A DNA stretch of 64,000 nucleotides. It comes from Oxyruncus cristatus. Taxonomy: Eukaryota > Chordata > Aves > Passeriformes > Cotingidae. The position numbers were made by a program, and so were the translations under genes. The DNA is taken from assembly GCA_013399855.1 (NCBI GenBank), contig VXAY01001211.1, forward strand, positions 124,001 through 188,000. Reading direction: 5' to 3'. Positions 52,086 to 64,000 of the stretch are shown here, in pieces. Every line of letters starts with the position of its first letter. The stretch's first letter is position 1. Below the pieces are notes generated by a model, which was not told the DNA's origin, ran no database searches, and worked only from the letters and a program-made list of their open reading frames with translations.

Positions 52086-54697
52086 ATATGAGGAGAGAGC
52101 TGTATGATTGTATGCCCCAGTGCCTCTTAACTTGCATTGTCATGTGCCATCTCCTGCGCTGGATTGGAGAAATATGAAGTCCAGATTCCTGTGTAAGATT
52201 TCCTTGGATTTTCTGTCAATGGAACGTCTCCTCTACCCCTATGGTGTTAAGAGTTTGTTTCCACTGTCTTGTTTAAATAAACAAAAATAAATGCGAGGAA
52301 AACAAAAATCAATGTTTTTTTTCAGGTTTAGAATTGTATTTAAAACAAAGGTTTCAAGCTGATACTGAAATGTAGTATCTTTTTATTCAATGTCTGGGCA
52401 GAACAACACCTGAAAATAACTTGGTAGGAGATGTTGTTAAGTTTCCAGCTGTTACTAAAAAAAAAAAAATACAAAAAATTTTATCAGTAGTTAAATTATT
52501 ACAATATTGTCAGCCTGAGTATGGCAGAGTTCAAAGATGATAATTTGTATAAACATCTTTTCATTCAAAATTTGAATTTAAGATGTAAACCTTGCAATTA
52601 ACTGCAGTGGTGTTGGATCACATAGTACAGGGATGTGAAGAGATGTGTTTGCTTACTTCTTTATCTGGTATATTCAAGTGCTTGGTATTTTTTTGTATAC
52701 TTTACACAGATGAGCAACAGGAAGGGGAATAAGAATCATGAGAAACCAAGTATTCTGAGATAAAAAAGAAAGAGGAAATAGCTGTGAAGGGTCCCTACCC
52801 TTCTGCCTTTCATGTTATTTCACTGAGATCGATAAGGAGAAAATGAGAGGAGCAGCACAAGAAATATGAAGTCAGAGCACAGTGCAATGCAGTAACTGAA
52901 GAGTTGATAAATATTAACTCCTTTCCATGGATCTGAAGTTGCTAGAAACCAGATTAAAACCATTTTCAGAGATACCTTGTAAAGCTTTATAACTAGTTCC
53001 CAGGGAATTCTCCCAGATGTCATGTCTAGGCACTTGGGTCACTGCCTAATTTAGACTAAAACCATAGAAGATGGAGCAAGGAAACTATAGGACCTAATAT
53101 ATAATTAACTGTCTGGAGTTTTCATTTGAATGAAGAAAGGGTAAGACCTGGGTGGAATGCAGATCCATCTATGTCTAGTCAGATGAAAAAAACCAGAAAA
53201 TTTCGGAGTTAGGAATACATTATTAGATATTTGAAGTGAAATTCAAAATTAAATAAAAGAGGAAAAGAAGAGTGAACTGAAACTGGCAACTAAAGTCCTG
53301 GTTCAAGCCAGGAGAGGATTAATTTTTGCCTCAGCCTGTGGAACAGATGCTCCAGATACAAAAGTGTGCCTCGACAACATGAAACTATTTTACTTAGGCA
53401 ATAAAACTGAGTTTATATTTTTCTTACAGAGTTAGGGTAGAAGTTCCACTGCCTTTTATGCTCTTGAGATAACCCAGGAAGGTTGATTAGGCCATTGAAT
53501 CCAACTATATTTTATACTCTTCTTCCTTTCCATAGACTTTTATTTTATTGTGATGATCGTTATAGATCAACGAATATTTTCTTCCTCTTCTTTGAGAATT
53601 GTTTGCATTTAAGGGCGGTGGGGAGGCCGGAGGGGAAAGAAAGAAAATTTTGAATTCGTTTCAGAGTATAATAGAGAGCGAAGCCACTTTTTTTTTTTTT
53701 TTTAAATCCATTGTGTATTTTGTTGCAATTTTGCTAGTTTTAAACCATGAACTTAAATTGAACTATACAAGAACAGATGCTTCTTAATCACAACCAAACA
53801 GAGAAACATTTCTAACATTCTGCAGGTTATTAATGACCCAAATGGTCTATCACTGGTTGGAAGTTCCAGAGTCTGATACTTAGTGTTAATAATGGATTAT
53901 TGCTGAGGTTGCAGTTTTAAAAACTTAAAATACAAATGCTACTTTTTTCCTGCTATTTTGATGTGTGATGTGCAATGGGTTCGATTGGTGCTCTACACTG
54001 TAGAAAGAAGTGGTGTGTTTCAGTTTCATGTTTCATTAGAAATATATCTCTCTTTGATTTCAAGTGTAAATTTAGTTAAATGAATTCTTACACCAAACTA
54101 ATGCTCAAACATCAACACTTTCTCTATCACTGCCATTTTTTCTCTTACAGAGAAATACTGATACACAGGTTGTCATAATGTGCCATTACACATGATCTGC
54201 AAATTTTATTGTAACTCTGGCATATTGTACTCATATCACCAGAAAAAAAATTATCCTTGAGAACTTTAGTAATCTCCTTTTTAGCAAAGTTATCATTTCA
54301 ACACCATTTTTTCCAGTCTTCTTTGCAATTGGTTCTTTCTATTACTAAAAGTTTCATTTTGCCCTTTTCTAATAAATATATTTTTTTCTGTTAATTCCTT
54401 TTAAAGAGTTTAGATACACTGAACTTCATTTATCAAAATATTAAACAAAATATATTTAAAAAATATGGTAATTATCCATGTTATTCATTAAGTCTGTGCA
54501 AGCAGCTTTTGTCAAGGCTGTTTTTTAGTCATTACCTTGTGTGCAATCATTATCTCTTCAGAAAGTATTCTGTTACCTTATAGGTTACTGAGGTCAAATT
54601 CATTGGTTTGCGGTGTACTTGGGATCACTGCTTTTCTTTTATTAAGGCACAGAGATAAGAGCTGTGCACCTTGTATTTAAGCAGCTTTCTAATCTTT
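52086..54697. other. AT-rich stretch with one G-rich spot
   Basis: No gene or transposon was recognised. A G-rich, CpG-containing string lies at 53613-53635, followed by a T-run at 53689-53703. Confidence 0.45.
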
Positions 54698-54715
54698 AAA
54701 AAAAAAAAAAAAAAA
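54698..54715. repeat. Poly-A tract
   Basis: Eighteen consecutive A. No retroposed gene is recognisable immediately upstream on the plus strand. Confidence 0.9.
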
Positions 54716-54959
54716 GAAGAAGAATTAAAAAAACGAAAAAAGGAGACTCAGTGCATAGTAAAATAAATGTGAGTTTAAAACAGAGAAACTGCAACTACAA
54801 ATGTTCCCAGTTGTGGTCATTTTTAGTCCAGAACAAAAGCTCATTTTTCCGATTGAGCTTAATACACTTTATTACTTTTCAATATTTGTTCCTTCCACCT
54901 CTCATCAGTTGGTACTTCCATAAGTTTCCTAATGAACTCTAGAAACACTTGCAAACTCT

Positions 54960-55520
54960 GGTGAACCCAGTGCAGCTCCTGCTGGTTCCAGTACAGTGTG
55001 TCTTCTCCTCGACATTCTTAGAACAACTGCTGCCCAGGATGGGGCAGCTTCTACTCTGAGTTGGGCAGAAGTAATATCTCAACGTAGACTACAAGGAAGA
55101 TCCGATCCACTTCTGTGTCCTCTGAATTCTGGTCTATTCAGTGACCAGTTCATAGTGATGAACTACGAACACATAACGAACACATTCTGCACGGGTGAGC
55201 TTTCTCTCAGTCAATCAGTTACCAGACTACATAGTGCACCATTTCATCAGCCTAAAATTGCAGAATGATCTGTTGGGAGTACAAACTAGCCACCTACACC
55301 TCTTCCCTTCACATACGTGGCTGTGACAGCAGATTTAGTCTTTCATCAAACATCATGTTGAAAGACACATTGGGTGCCAAGGAACAACAGGTTGTATAAT
55401 TGCAGGGGAACCTCAACCAAGTACAACTGTGTCTCACTGCAGAGCAGCTCCAGATCTGAGACGAAAAAATAGCAGCCATGAAAGGAGAGGATAGATGTCT
55501 CTTCAAGGGATATTACTCCA
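54960..55520. other. GC-richer segment of unknown origin
   Basis: About 550 bases of more balanced composition carry a 90-codon plus frame (54996-55268) and a 65-codon minus frame (55309-55506). Neither shows a recognised domain. Possible explanations are an old LTR or other transposon, or conserved non-coding DNA. No terminal signature is visible. Confidence 0.3.
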
Positions 55521-57519
55521 CAAAGACATCAGTTTCATAACCTGTGATGCATAATGTCTTTTTTTTTTTTTAAATAATTTGCAGCTGAATCTGCTCCAAA
55601 GACTATGGCATGAGGTTAACACAAAACATTTAATTTTTCAGAATAGCTTGTATATTGTACTAGTGCCATCATGATTCTCTTAATCTTAACAATTCCATGG
55701 TGTGTCAAGAATTAATGTTAAATACAGAGGCAGATCATGTTTCTAGAGTGTCCATTAATCTTTTTTCCCAAAGTTAATATATTTCTTATGTAGGTCAAAG
55801 ATAAAATTGAACATGGAATTACCTTTTTTTTAAAAAAAAAAAAAGTTTCTTGGATAATTACAGTAAGGATAATAAAAACTATGACAACACAAACCTTTCA
55901 GTCCTCTTTCTGTAGTGCCTTATGTTTCAGTTTTACAAAGGACAGAGGACTGGTACTGAATTGTACCCTTAAATGTACCCTGGCTGGATAATGATATGTC
56001 AACTACTCTCAGTTAAAGTAAGAAGCTAACACAGCAGTTGTGAGATCGATGTACACTGCTGTCTTCACAGTTCCTGACATGTGGCTTCTTCATAGATGGT
56101 TCAGTTGAGGTCACAATGTTTTTGTTGCTTTAATAGTCCAAGTTTGTTAAGTCAGGGAGAAAAACACAGGGAATGGCAAGGGCAAGCTTCAATCTTAGAT
56201 ATTCATAAGTGCAAGATGTCCATCTCATATTTAGTTCTAGTCCTGGCAGTCCAGCTAAATTGTCACTAGCTCAGAGATTTGATATTAGACCAATGATGAT
56301 CAACTGAACAAAAAAAGAGCACTAGAAGTAATATTGTGATCAGAGCATTAAATTCACTGAAGAATATTTAGGTTTTACTAATTCAGAGATTTTACCAAAT
56401 AGTGTCAGGTCTCTGTGAATCAACCCTTTGACAATCTGCTCTTTTCCATGAGAAGAGCTGAGTCCAGTAAGTCTGGTGCAGAGAATGAAAACTGTTGTCA
56501 GAAAGCTGCCATTTCTTTGCACACAGATCTACACCTTTTGCATACAGATAAATAGTAGGATGTCAGAATAACAGACTATCAGTTGGGCCCAAGCCAACAG
56601 AAATAAACAAATACATGGATACCAGTGGCAATATTTTTTTTAAAATAGCTGCCCTTTGATCTATAGCAGATATAAAATTATAAATGATAATTTTAATGAA
56701 TTTGATTAGCTTAATATCCTAAAGAAGAGTCTTCTCTTCCTATAATACTGAGTTCCCACAGATCCTTTGAAAGAGATACAGGTATTTAGCATTTCCAGAT
56801 GAGTGTTTTTATTCTTGACTAGTACAAACATTGCTGGAAGTGGAACCTCATTCAGACTCTGAAAGAGAAGATGGTGGTAACTATGTGAAGAATAACTGCC
56901 AGAGGAGAAACACGTGCTACATTGCCTGTGGAAGTGGGTTAACTCTTCTTCTACTATTATGGTAAACTGCACACTGCTTGTACAGGGGTCTGAATTTCCC
57001 AATGTCTTGTATTGCACCACTTGAAAGGAAGAAAAAGACCAAACAAAATCTGGTTTAAGATGTTATCACTTTCAGAAAGGGCTCAAATACCTGTTTCTGA
57101 TATAAAGGAGCTTGCCAAAGCACTTAAGGTAGGCAAGTAAACCAAAAGTCATTTTTTTTAACAACAAAGATAAATATATTTAACGTCCTGGAAGACATCA
57201 AAACTGCAGCTATGGGAAGAGCAGGTTGTTAAGAGTGTCATAACACTGACTGCTGTGTGCACTTCAAATACTGGTGATACAGTCAAAAGTGCTCAACTTC
57301 TGTGGTTTGTATCAAATCAGGATTAAAGTGATGTACTGATATATTGGCAACATGTAATTAACTGGAAATCAGTGAACTATACATTCTGGATTAATATCAA
57401 CAATACAACAGATAAATAATTTCAACAGACACATAAAAATTATTAATAAGCACTGACAGATTCCAAAACATCATTCTGTAATTAATCCCTGTAATTTTTA
57501 ACCACACACTCACAGTTAT
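55521..57519. other. AT-rich stretch, nothing recognised
   Basis: Short homopolymers at 55559-55570 and 55827-55845. The 104-codon minus frame at 56706-57020 has no recognised motif. Confidence 0.45.
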
Positions 57520-57860
57520 TTGCACACTACCCCACCAAAAGTGCAGGTTGCAGGCAAACATTGGAACTGCAGCTCCTACTTGCTCACCCCTTCTGTAGAT
57601 GTTGTGGGTTCTCCATGTTCACATGCACCTGTGCTGCTCCAACAATCTGCTGGGCTCCCCTCCAATAAGAAAGCCCCTACACGTATGGGTCCCTACTTAC
57701 TGACCCCACACTGTCAGCCCATCAGCAGGATGCAGGTTCTTCATGACTTCTGGTAGGGAGGATACTCCAGCAGTCCTTGGGTGGAGGCTGTGATACCAAT
57801 GTCAGATCTGGAAGTGTTAGTCCTTACTGCCACTCTGTTTATATACCAATTCATCTTTCC
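57520..57860. other. C-rich segment, possible old repeat
   Basis: About 340 bases richer in C and G than the flanks, with 'ctgctgggctcccctcc', 'tactgaccccacactgtc' and a TTTATATACC string near 57838. The texture resembles LTR sequence, but no LTR boundary or target duplication is visible. The 78-codon frame inside is not a known protein. Confidence 0.3.
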
Positions 57861-59089
57861 ACAGTCACACATTTTCATGCTTGTTTTAGATGTCAAGCAG
57901 ATTCATTTTTTACTTGAAAAGACTTTTGGTAATCTGGTTTAATACAATTAGTGGTTGATTTACACAAACTTCGATATTTTAATTTCCTCTCAGCGTTATC
58001 AGTTTTGGGGAAAAGACCTTGTCAGGCTCTTTCAGATCTTAACATTCATATGTGCTGTGTACACTCACAGGCTTAACATATCATTTGTTGTTATCCAAGC
58101 CATTTTGTCAAGAAAGGATTGTTCAGACAACTCTACAGAGATGAAAAAACAGAGACTTTTTTTGGACCGTATACTTTGGGGAAGGGAGGTGTATGGATAA
58201 ATTTTCCCTTTCTGAAATCAAGAGAGTAATATCTGCCAATATTCGGTTCTGGAAGAACCAAAATGTATCCCAGATTATAGAGTTCACATGGGATTTTGCA
58301 TGTTTCCAAAAACAAGTCCTGTTCTTTATCAGGTAGTATAGAAACTGTACCTTGGATCTTTCCTTCTCAATATGGTCCATTCTGGGCCATCCTCCCTGTC
58401 TTCCACTTTCATCTTGTCTAAAGCTTTCTCAAGTTTGAAACATCCATACATTTTGCTAATCAAAAGTCTTGGTTTTGGGTCAGTCCAACAAAGAGTCCAC
58501 TATTTCTCTCAGTGACCTGCTCTCAGTAAATCAACATTTCTGATCTTTTTGCTTACCTGACAATACAGTGTTGAAGAAGTTTGGATTTTTCAGCCCCATT
58601 TGACAATCATGAAACAGCATCCTCTTCATAGATATATTATTTTCTAGACTAAAGCTTTTCAGACTAATTACTATAACAATTTTACAGCTATGCAATGGCA
58701 AGTTTCTTTAATTTCTTTCCTAAAGATTCATGTCTTCATATCAGTTACTTTTAAAATAGTTTATAAATTATCAAATTCTGTCTTTTCTTCCCTCTATTTT
58801 TTCCCAGTATGACATAATTTCAAAATGAAAGTATAGCTGTTTTCTATTCCTTATACACAGAAAGTTGAGCTTAACATTTTAAAGGCTAAACCCTGATTCA
58901 TACCACCTGTCTCTAGCATAAACATTTTTTTTGTTTTAAACCTGGTTATCACCTCAGAAAAAATCCATTTATCTTTCATATCTCTCACAAAAACTCCTGT
59001 TCCAAAGTTGCTGAGCTAATAGAAAGGACTTTAGTATTTTATCAGGTGATGTGAGCTAAAACATTTTTTCCTCATGTAACAGATTTATG
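57861..59089. other. AT-rich stretch, nothing recognised
   Basis: Overlapping open frames near 57955-58380 on both strands have no recognised similarity. Confidence 0.45.
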
Positions 59090-59205
59090 GACTATAAAAG
59101 CCAGAAGCACACATTAAGGTTGATCTAGTTTTGAGTTCCACAGTCAAAGAGACTCTAGTACTTCATCCAGTACTTCTTCCATGAAGTTTAACAATTTGAT
59201 CAGAT
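59090..59205 (-). mobile_element. Possible ancient CR1-like remnant (minus)
   Basis: ACTATAAAAGCCAGAAG, then TTGATCTAGTTTTGAG, weakly follow the order of an old amniote CR1 3' end read backwards ('...ccagaaggga...gatcatctagtctga...'). Divergence is extreme and this may be coincidence. Confidence 0.28.
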
Positions 59206-60412
59206 TATGGCTCAAAAAATGGTATTTAGGGTCTGTTCTTCTTCTTTTTTTTTAACTTTTCCCTGTTGAACAACTCTAGATTTTAGCTGTCCCATTGGTA
59301 AGGTGGCTTTCTGATAGTATTTTGAATACATTGAGTATTGAGGGGACAGTGAGCTCTGTTATGGGGAATTTCACATTTCTAATTTTGAGTGTAAAGGGAG
59401 TTTAAGTGACTGATACTCCAGAGACTCTGCTGCAGCAACAGTGCATCTGAAAAAAAATTTTGCATTTACTGACTGTTTTACTGCATTTAGCATTTTGTCG
59501 TCTGGAGCTTCAAATAGACATCTGAAAATCAGTAATAATAGTTTTTTTCCTCTTATTAGGGGAGTTTGGTATAACCCCATTAGAAATTATGTAGCAGGGA
59601 AATAGATACTCTAAAAAAACCCACCATTGCAATGTGGTACTGCGTGCAGTAAACTGACATTTCATTTATAGAAGTGTTGGTAAAATAAAAGACGATGGAT
59701 CTATGTCTGTCCAAGACACAGGGTTTGTTTTGAAATTTGAAGTCCATCTTCATCCCTGTAAAACATCTGCACAAAATACAATTTGGTGTGAGTTTTCAAT
59801 TTTTTATTCAGATTCAGCTCAACCCTGTGAGTTGCGGTAATCTCTAAGTCTTGTGATCTGATAGAGGAGGACAGAGACTCTATATCCCATATACCATTAT
59901 CTATAGATCTGGTTTGGTTAGTAGAATTTTTGGGTATGAATTGACCATACATTACCCTTCAACTATTTTTACTTTTCTGTAAATGTAATCGATAACATGT
60001 ATTGTAATTTTAATAGAATAATAACTCTGTACCTTTTCTGTTATACTGTATTTGATTGATTGTTTGATTGAATGATGTAATTTTATTTTGTATGTATCAG
60101 AGGTGGTATGGAGATGGAAATACTGTTTTCATTATTCCTTTGTTAGTATATTAATTTCTGATGCAAATATTGCTATATTAAAATAAAAATCAGAGGTTCT
60201 TAAGGCATTCTGAGATTATCTGGCACATGTGACATGCTGATGCATAGAGGTCTTTCCTTCTGATAAGCAGAAGTTAAGAACTGTTAAATAACCTGCTAGG
60301 ACCTTCTCTTGCAAAGATCCAAGCAGAGAAAAAGTAGGTGTTATATTCCTGAAGTCATGGGTAGAATTTGAACAGCATATGGATTTTATTCACGTACAGG
60401 TTAGCTACTTTA
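59206..60412. other. AT-rich stretch, nothing recognised
   Basis: Includes a loose GATT repeat at 60051-60075 (TTGATTGATTGTTTGATTGA). No gene was recognised. Confidence 0.5.
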
Positions 60413-60535
60413 TCATAGAATAATGGAATCATAGAATCAATCAACTGGGTTGGAAAAGACCTCAGAGGTCATCAAGTCCAACCCTTGATCCAACACTGCC
60501 ATCGTTACTAGACCATTGCACTAAGCGCCAGTATG
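60413..60535 (-). mobile_element. CR1 LINE 3' tail (minus)
   Basis: Inverted CR1 terminus with two octamer-like units (TCATAGAATAATGGAATCAT, then AGAATCA). It is followed by ACTGGGTTGGAAAAGACCTC, AGAGGTCATCAAGTCCAACC, TTGATCCAACACTGCCATCG and CACTAAGCGCCA. This is a minus-strand insertion truncated to about 120 bases. It is close in sequence to the 18600 copy's 3' UTR, so probably the same subfamily. Confidence 0.94.
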
Positions 60536-62334
60536 GAGGTATATATAGCCAGACATGATTACCTTAGGACATAGGTGTGGTAATGCAATCGAAACTTGTT
60601 AGTGGCTTTTCATAACTGGGCTTTCTGATTTGTCTTGAAGTCATTCATGAATGCAATCCTTGACTTCCATTCCAAACATCATCAAAACAACATGGAAATT
60701 CTCTTTTTGCAATTATTTCACGTGAATTAAAGGTTAACTAAGAGTTTTACATTTTACTTCTTCTGTTTTCTTCTCTTTTTGAAGCTAGTCATCATACTTA
60801 CCCTTTTCCTTCTCCAGTGGTTATCCCATCTTTGCTGAATTCTCAAAAGTGCTGAGATACCATCAGCTAAGGTCTTTAAATATACCCAGAATAATTATTC
60901 TGAAATCATCCAACATATTTAACCAAAACCTAATTCTTTCATATTCAATGATCTGTCTCTTTGTCATTACTGTTAATTGTGATCTAGTTCTTTGTCATTG
61001 CTATGAATTGTGACAAATTCTTTGTTGTAGATGATCTGAGAAAAGACATGGAAAAACAAGGTACAAAACCATGTATAATCAGTGGTTCAAATCACTTCCT
61101 CCATTGATACTCCGGAAGAGTCTACTTCTCCCTAGAGATCTGGACTTGATCAAACACCTTAGCCTTTCAAGAACCTCTTGTCAGTAGTTGTTCTTCTTCC
61201 TCAGTTCTCCCTCTTTTCTTAGACTTTACTTTGCAAAATGCTTGATTTCTTATTACTCTTGAAGCATAGAAAAGGAAGATAGAAGGAATAGTCCAATTTT
61301 CCATGATCAGGAAACATTTTGTAAAGTTTTTATCAAAGAAATGTGCCATAAAGATGAATTATGGGAAGGGAATAGCAGACTGACCACTTTTTTTTATTTT
61401 TTTTAACATATTGTAATGTGAGTAGGGTTACACCCCGAACACAAGTTAGAGCATAGTCGTCGCCCAAGAAGTCTCTTATTTGTTCAGGCAAAGCAACTCC
61501 TCTTCTACTTTAATCACTTTCTGCCCTCTGGATTTTTTCTCCTCCTCCTTTTCCAAACATCCACCCATTGTACACACTTGAAAGGTGGGATAAACAGTTA
61601 TACATCAAACCACAAGTGGTGCCCCTTTTCTTCCTTCAGATACTGAACACGCAGAGAGTATTTAGGCCCTGCTCTTCTATCTAAAAATGGTTACAACTGT
61701 ATATACACTTCTGTCACTGTTTAAAGAAATTGTACCCGAAGGTACGTCTCCAAAAACACAGTCAGCTTCTGTTTGAATGTTTAAATTAGGAAATTATATA
61801 CCAGATGGTCAAAAAAAAGGTAGTGAACAACAGGTATTGGTTGATGAATGAGAATTATTACTATGCCATTTCCGTGCAGATTACAGCTCTATTTTGGGCT
61901 TTGGTTTTCTTTTATAACACCTAAGGAGTAACATAAAGTGCGCCGAAAAATAAATAGAATTTTTTAGTAATGCAAAGGGAGATGAATTTTTTTAATGCCT
62001 AATGTTAATGAAGCTGAGACCCAGATAAACTATTCTAATACTGCATCTTTTTTACCCTGCTGTTATGTCGAAAATGTTTCTTCAGCCAGTCTCCATGTGT
62101 GATATTACCATCAATATCAGGCAATTGGAAAGCATCTGGCTAGAGAAATACCCATGAAGCCAAGAAGAGGATGAACACTGTAGTAAGGAAGAACAAGGCG
62201 ATTAAAAAAAAAAATAAATCTCTAGTGATAGATGTATATTTGTGACACAAAAGGAAAAAAGAATGTCCCTTTCTTCCTTTCCAGTATAGATGTGGTTTTG
62301 AGAAACAAGTAATGGGAGGAGATGAGTAATAAGG
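60536..62334. other. AT-rich stretch, nothing recognised
   Basis: T-rich run near 61388-61404 and a CTCC-rich patch near 61540. No gene or transposon was recognised. Confidence 0.5.
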
Positions 62335-62612
62335 GATGGAGCAAAAGTCCAGGAGATGGCTTTAAGCTGAAAGACAGGATGTTTGTATTGGATATTTGGA
62401 AGAAAATCTTTACTGTGAGGGTGGTGAGACACTAAAACAAGTTACCCAGAGAAACTGTAGATGCTGCATTCCTGGCAGTGTTCAAAGCAAGGCTGGATGG
62501 GGTTTTGAGCAACCTGGTCTAATAGAAGGCATCCCTGCCCATGACAGTGGTGATGGAACTGAATAATCTTTAAGGTCCCTTCTAATCCAAACCATTCAGT
62601 GATTATATGAAA
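62335..62612 (+). mobile_element. CR1 LINE 3' end (plus)
   Basis: A plus-strand CR1 tail with 'ggagatggctttaagctgaa', AAAATCTTTACTGTGAGGGT, GGTGAGACACTAAAACAAG, CTGGCAGTGTTCAAAGCAAG, GCTGGATGGGGTTTTGAGCA, 'cctggtctaatagaaggc' and AAGGTCCCTTCTAATCCAAA. The terminus is mutated (ATTCAGTGATTATATGA). It is moderately old and from the same broad subfamily as the copy at 18262. Confidence 0.92.
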
Positions 62613-63134
62613 ATAGGAGGATGGACACTTGTAATTCCATAAGGTGACTTCAGGATCTGTCTCATCAGTTTTATTTCCTGGCAGTGGCAATTTGTCAGAG
62701 ATGTGGATTCCAATGTACAGCAGCTGAGCAGGGTCATGTATACCAAATACATGATCAAGCTTCTCAGAGTAGCTGCAGACTCCTCATATATTTACCTATT
62801 ATTGGCTGCCCAACAATATTTTTGTTTCCTATAGCCACAATCTGGAGTTTTGGCAGAACCTATTCACCATGCCTTGCTCAGGGAGTCCTCCCATGCACAC
62901 GTAAACACTGGAGCGACTGAAATTTATACGGGCTGACTCACATTCCTTTTCCCAGAGAGGCGGCAAGTTCAGACTGTCAACACGAGACCATGTTGAACAT
63001 GAGGCACAACTGCCTGGTAATCAGAAACATATGGCACCAGTATGTGATCACCCTAAGAGATGAACCCAAGGATAGCTCCTGGCTGCATTCCAGGGCTGAA
63101 ATAGGCAGGTGACAGCCAGTCAGTATGATCCTAC

Positions 63135-63148
63135 GTAGTAGAGGGCAC
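63135..63148 (+). promoter_or_regulatory. CTCF-like motif
   Basis: GTAGTAGAGGGCAC agrees with the CTCF core (C/T)AG(A/G)GGGC(A/G)C at every core position and with the wider 14-base pattern at 12 positions. Sequence match only; occupancy is unknown. Confidence 0.35.
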
Positions 63149-63589
63149 ACAAATACAAAGGAAGGAAAAGCATGGTGGTTGGCAAAACAGTGAGGTAACT
63201 GTGAAAGGTGTGTGCAGAGGCTTTAGCCCTGCTGTTGGTGACTAGAGCCAGCACTTCAGTAACAGTACCAAGATGGACTTTTTTTCTGTGCATGAAAGTA
63301 ATAGTGATTCACAGAAGGAAAAAACCTGTGGATGGGAACCATTTGAATGTGAAAGATTATATCCAATGATGTATTTTAACAAGATGCCCTGCAAGGGCTT
63401 TTGTGGTAGAGGAGAACTCTTGGAGCCAGCCCTAGGCATTCAGTTATGTAAAGCATCCAAATTCCACTAACTTTAAAGAAAATTTTATGAATTTGTACTA
63501 GCTGAATAGTTGTTTCAGATCCTCTAAAGCAAACCCTATTGCTTCTTATTTTTCTTCAAATGACAATACTTTAAAAAGTGTCTCTGTAA

Positions 63590-63605
63590 CCAGTAGGTGA
63601 CAGCA
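63590..63605 (+). promoter_or_regulatory. CTCF-like motif within a small hairpin
   Basis: CCAGTAGGTGACAGCA differs from the CTCF pattern CCASYAGRKGGCAS at one core G. It overlaps a perfect inverted repeat, GGTGACA / TGTCACC, at 63596-63602 and 63609-63615. Confidence 0.28.
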
Positions 63606-63689
63606 TAGTGTCACCAGAAAAATGAAAATTATTAAAACTAACAAGGTGAAAATGCAGGATCTGTTTGGGTAGTGTTTTTGGAGGTTTAT

Positions 63690-63753
63690 CTGTGTGTGTG
63701 GTGTGTTTGGTTGTTTTTGTTTGGTTGTTTAATTGTTTTTTTTTTTTTTTTTT
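63690..63753. repeat. GT-rich and poly-T low-complexity tract
   Basis: TGTGTGTGTGGTGTGT, then GGTTGTTT-type repeats, ending in eighteen T (63736-63753). Confidence 0.88.
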
Positions 63754-64000
63754 AATTCTGATACTACTATCATTGCTTAATCATGACTTTCCTCTTTGAT
63801 AAATGATTTTTTAATTTATTTTTTAATTCTTAAGAATAGTTGAACCATGGGTTTTTGCTGGTAAAATATTTCAAGTGGTATTTTCCTGCTAAGAAAAAAA
63901 AAAGCTGATGGTATTTTCTCATAAAGAGAAAAAAAATCCTCTGGAATACACATCAATAAAACTTCAATATCTATTACAAACAATTCTATATCACATAAAA
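63754..64000. other. AT-rich window end, nothing recognised
   Basis: Very A/T-rich sequence with short homopolymers and no recognised repeat or gene before the window ends. Confidence 0.5.

Larger units (their letters stand above)
62613..63689. other. Moderately GC-richer stretch, no gene recognised
   Basis: Unique-looking DNA with short frames at 62684-62920 and 63242-63470, none recognised. Two CTCF-like motifs (63135-63148 and 63590-63605) fall here and are listed separately. Confidence 0.4.

Noticed and set aside
56706..57020. 104-codon minus-strand open frame
   Set aside because: No recognisable motif or family resemblance and no supporting promoter or splice signals.
57955..58380. Overlapping frames on both strands that might be a transposase remnant
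   Set aside because: No catalytic motif, terminal inverted repeats or target duplication could be found.

Overview
The window looks like AT-rich, gene-poor nuclear DNA from a bird. The main evidence is many 5'-truncated CR1 LINE copies. Several end in the avian CR1 3' terminus, a purine/pyrimidine block followed by the octamer ATTCTATG repeated (or CATAGAAT at the start of copies on the minus strand). There are also solo LTRs of the type seen across neoavian genomes. Neither the species nor the chromosome can be fixed from the sequence. A neoavian such as a passerine is plausible but unproven.

No intact protein-coding gene, coding exon, tRNA, rRNA, snRNA, CRISPR array or prokaryotic feature can be supported. 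All open frames are short (at most 131 codons). The longest either lie in transposon remnants, often antisense to the CR1 ORF2 frame, or resemble no family I know. The window is best read as intergenic or long-intron DNA.

Layout. 0-3 kb: unannotatable AT-rich DNA. 3-5 kb: a GC-richer island of unknown origin, then two plus-strand CR1 tails. 6.5-7.8 kb: a decayed ERV LTR (minus) and an old CR1 (minus). 10.6 kb: CR1 (minus). 12.7-13.3 kb: a nearly full solo LTR (minus). 15.6 and 16.3 kb: a local direct repeat of about 50 bp. 18.0-19.0 kb: three CR1 copies head to tail (plus). 20-25 kb: mostly simple repeats. 25.6-28.5 kb: three old CR1 copies (minus), the last keeping pieces of the ORF2 C-terminal region. 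29.9-30.9 kb: probable ERV LTR (minus). 31.1-35.1 kb: CR1 tails and one ancient repeat. 37.4 kb: a perfect (TTA)35 microsatellite. 41.7-42.3 kb: a solo LTR (plus) of the same family as the 12.7 kb copy. 45.9 kb: a 32-base assembly gap in a homopolymer. 47.0-47.9 kb: an LTR split by a CR1 insertion. 50.4-51.0 kb: a CpG-rich LTR with visible TATA and polyadenylation signals. 51-60 kb: largely empty, with a small tandem repeat and a G-rich spot. 60.4 and 62.3 kb: the last two CR1 copies. 63.1-63.6 kb: two CTCF-like motifs.

The elements do not form a pathway. The window records repeated retroposition by CR1 and endogenous retroviruses, with at least one clear nesting event that gives relative ages. 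I found no previously undescribed system. The observations most worth checking are the nested insertion, the opposed LTR pair, the CpG-rich LTR, the 15.6/16.3 kb direct repeat, the (TTA)35 tract and the perfect 22-bp palindrome. Family names and repeat extents rest on recall of avian repeat consensus sequences and were not checked by alignment.
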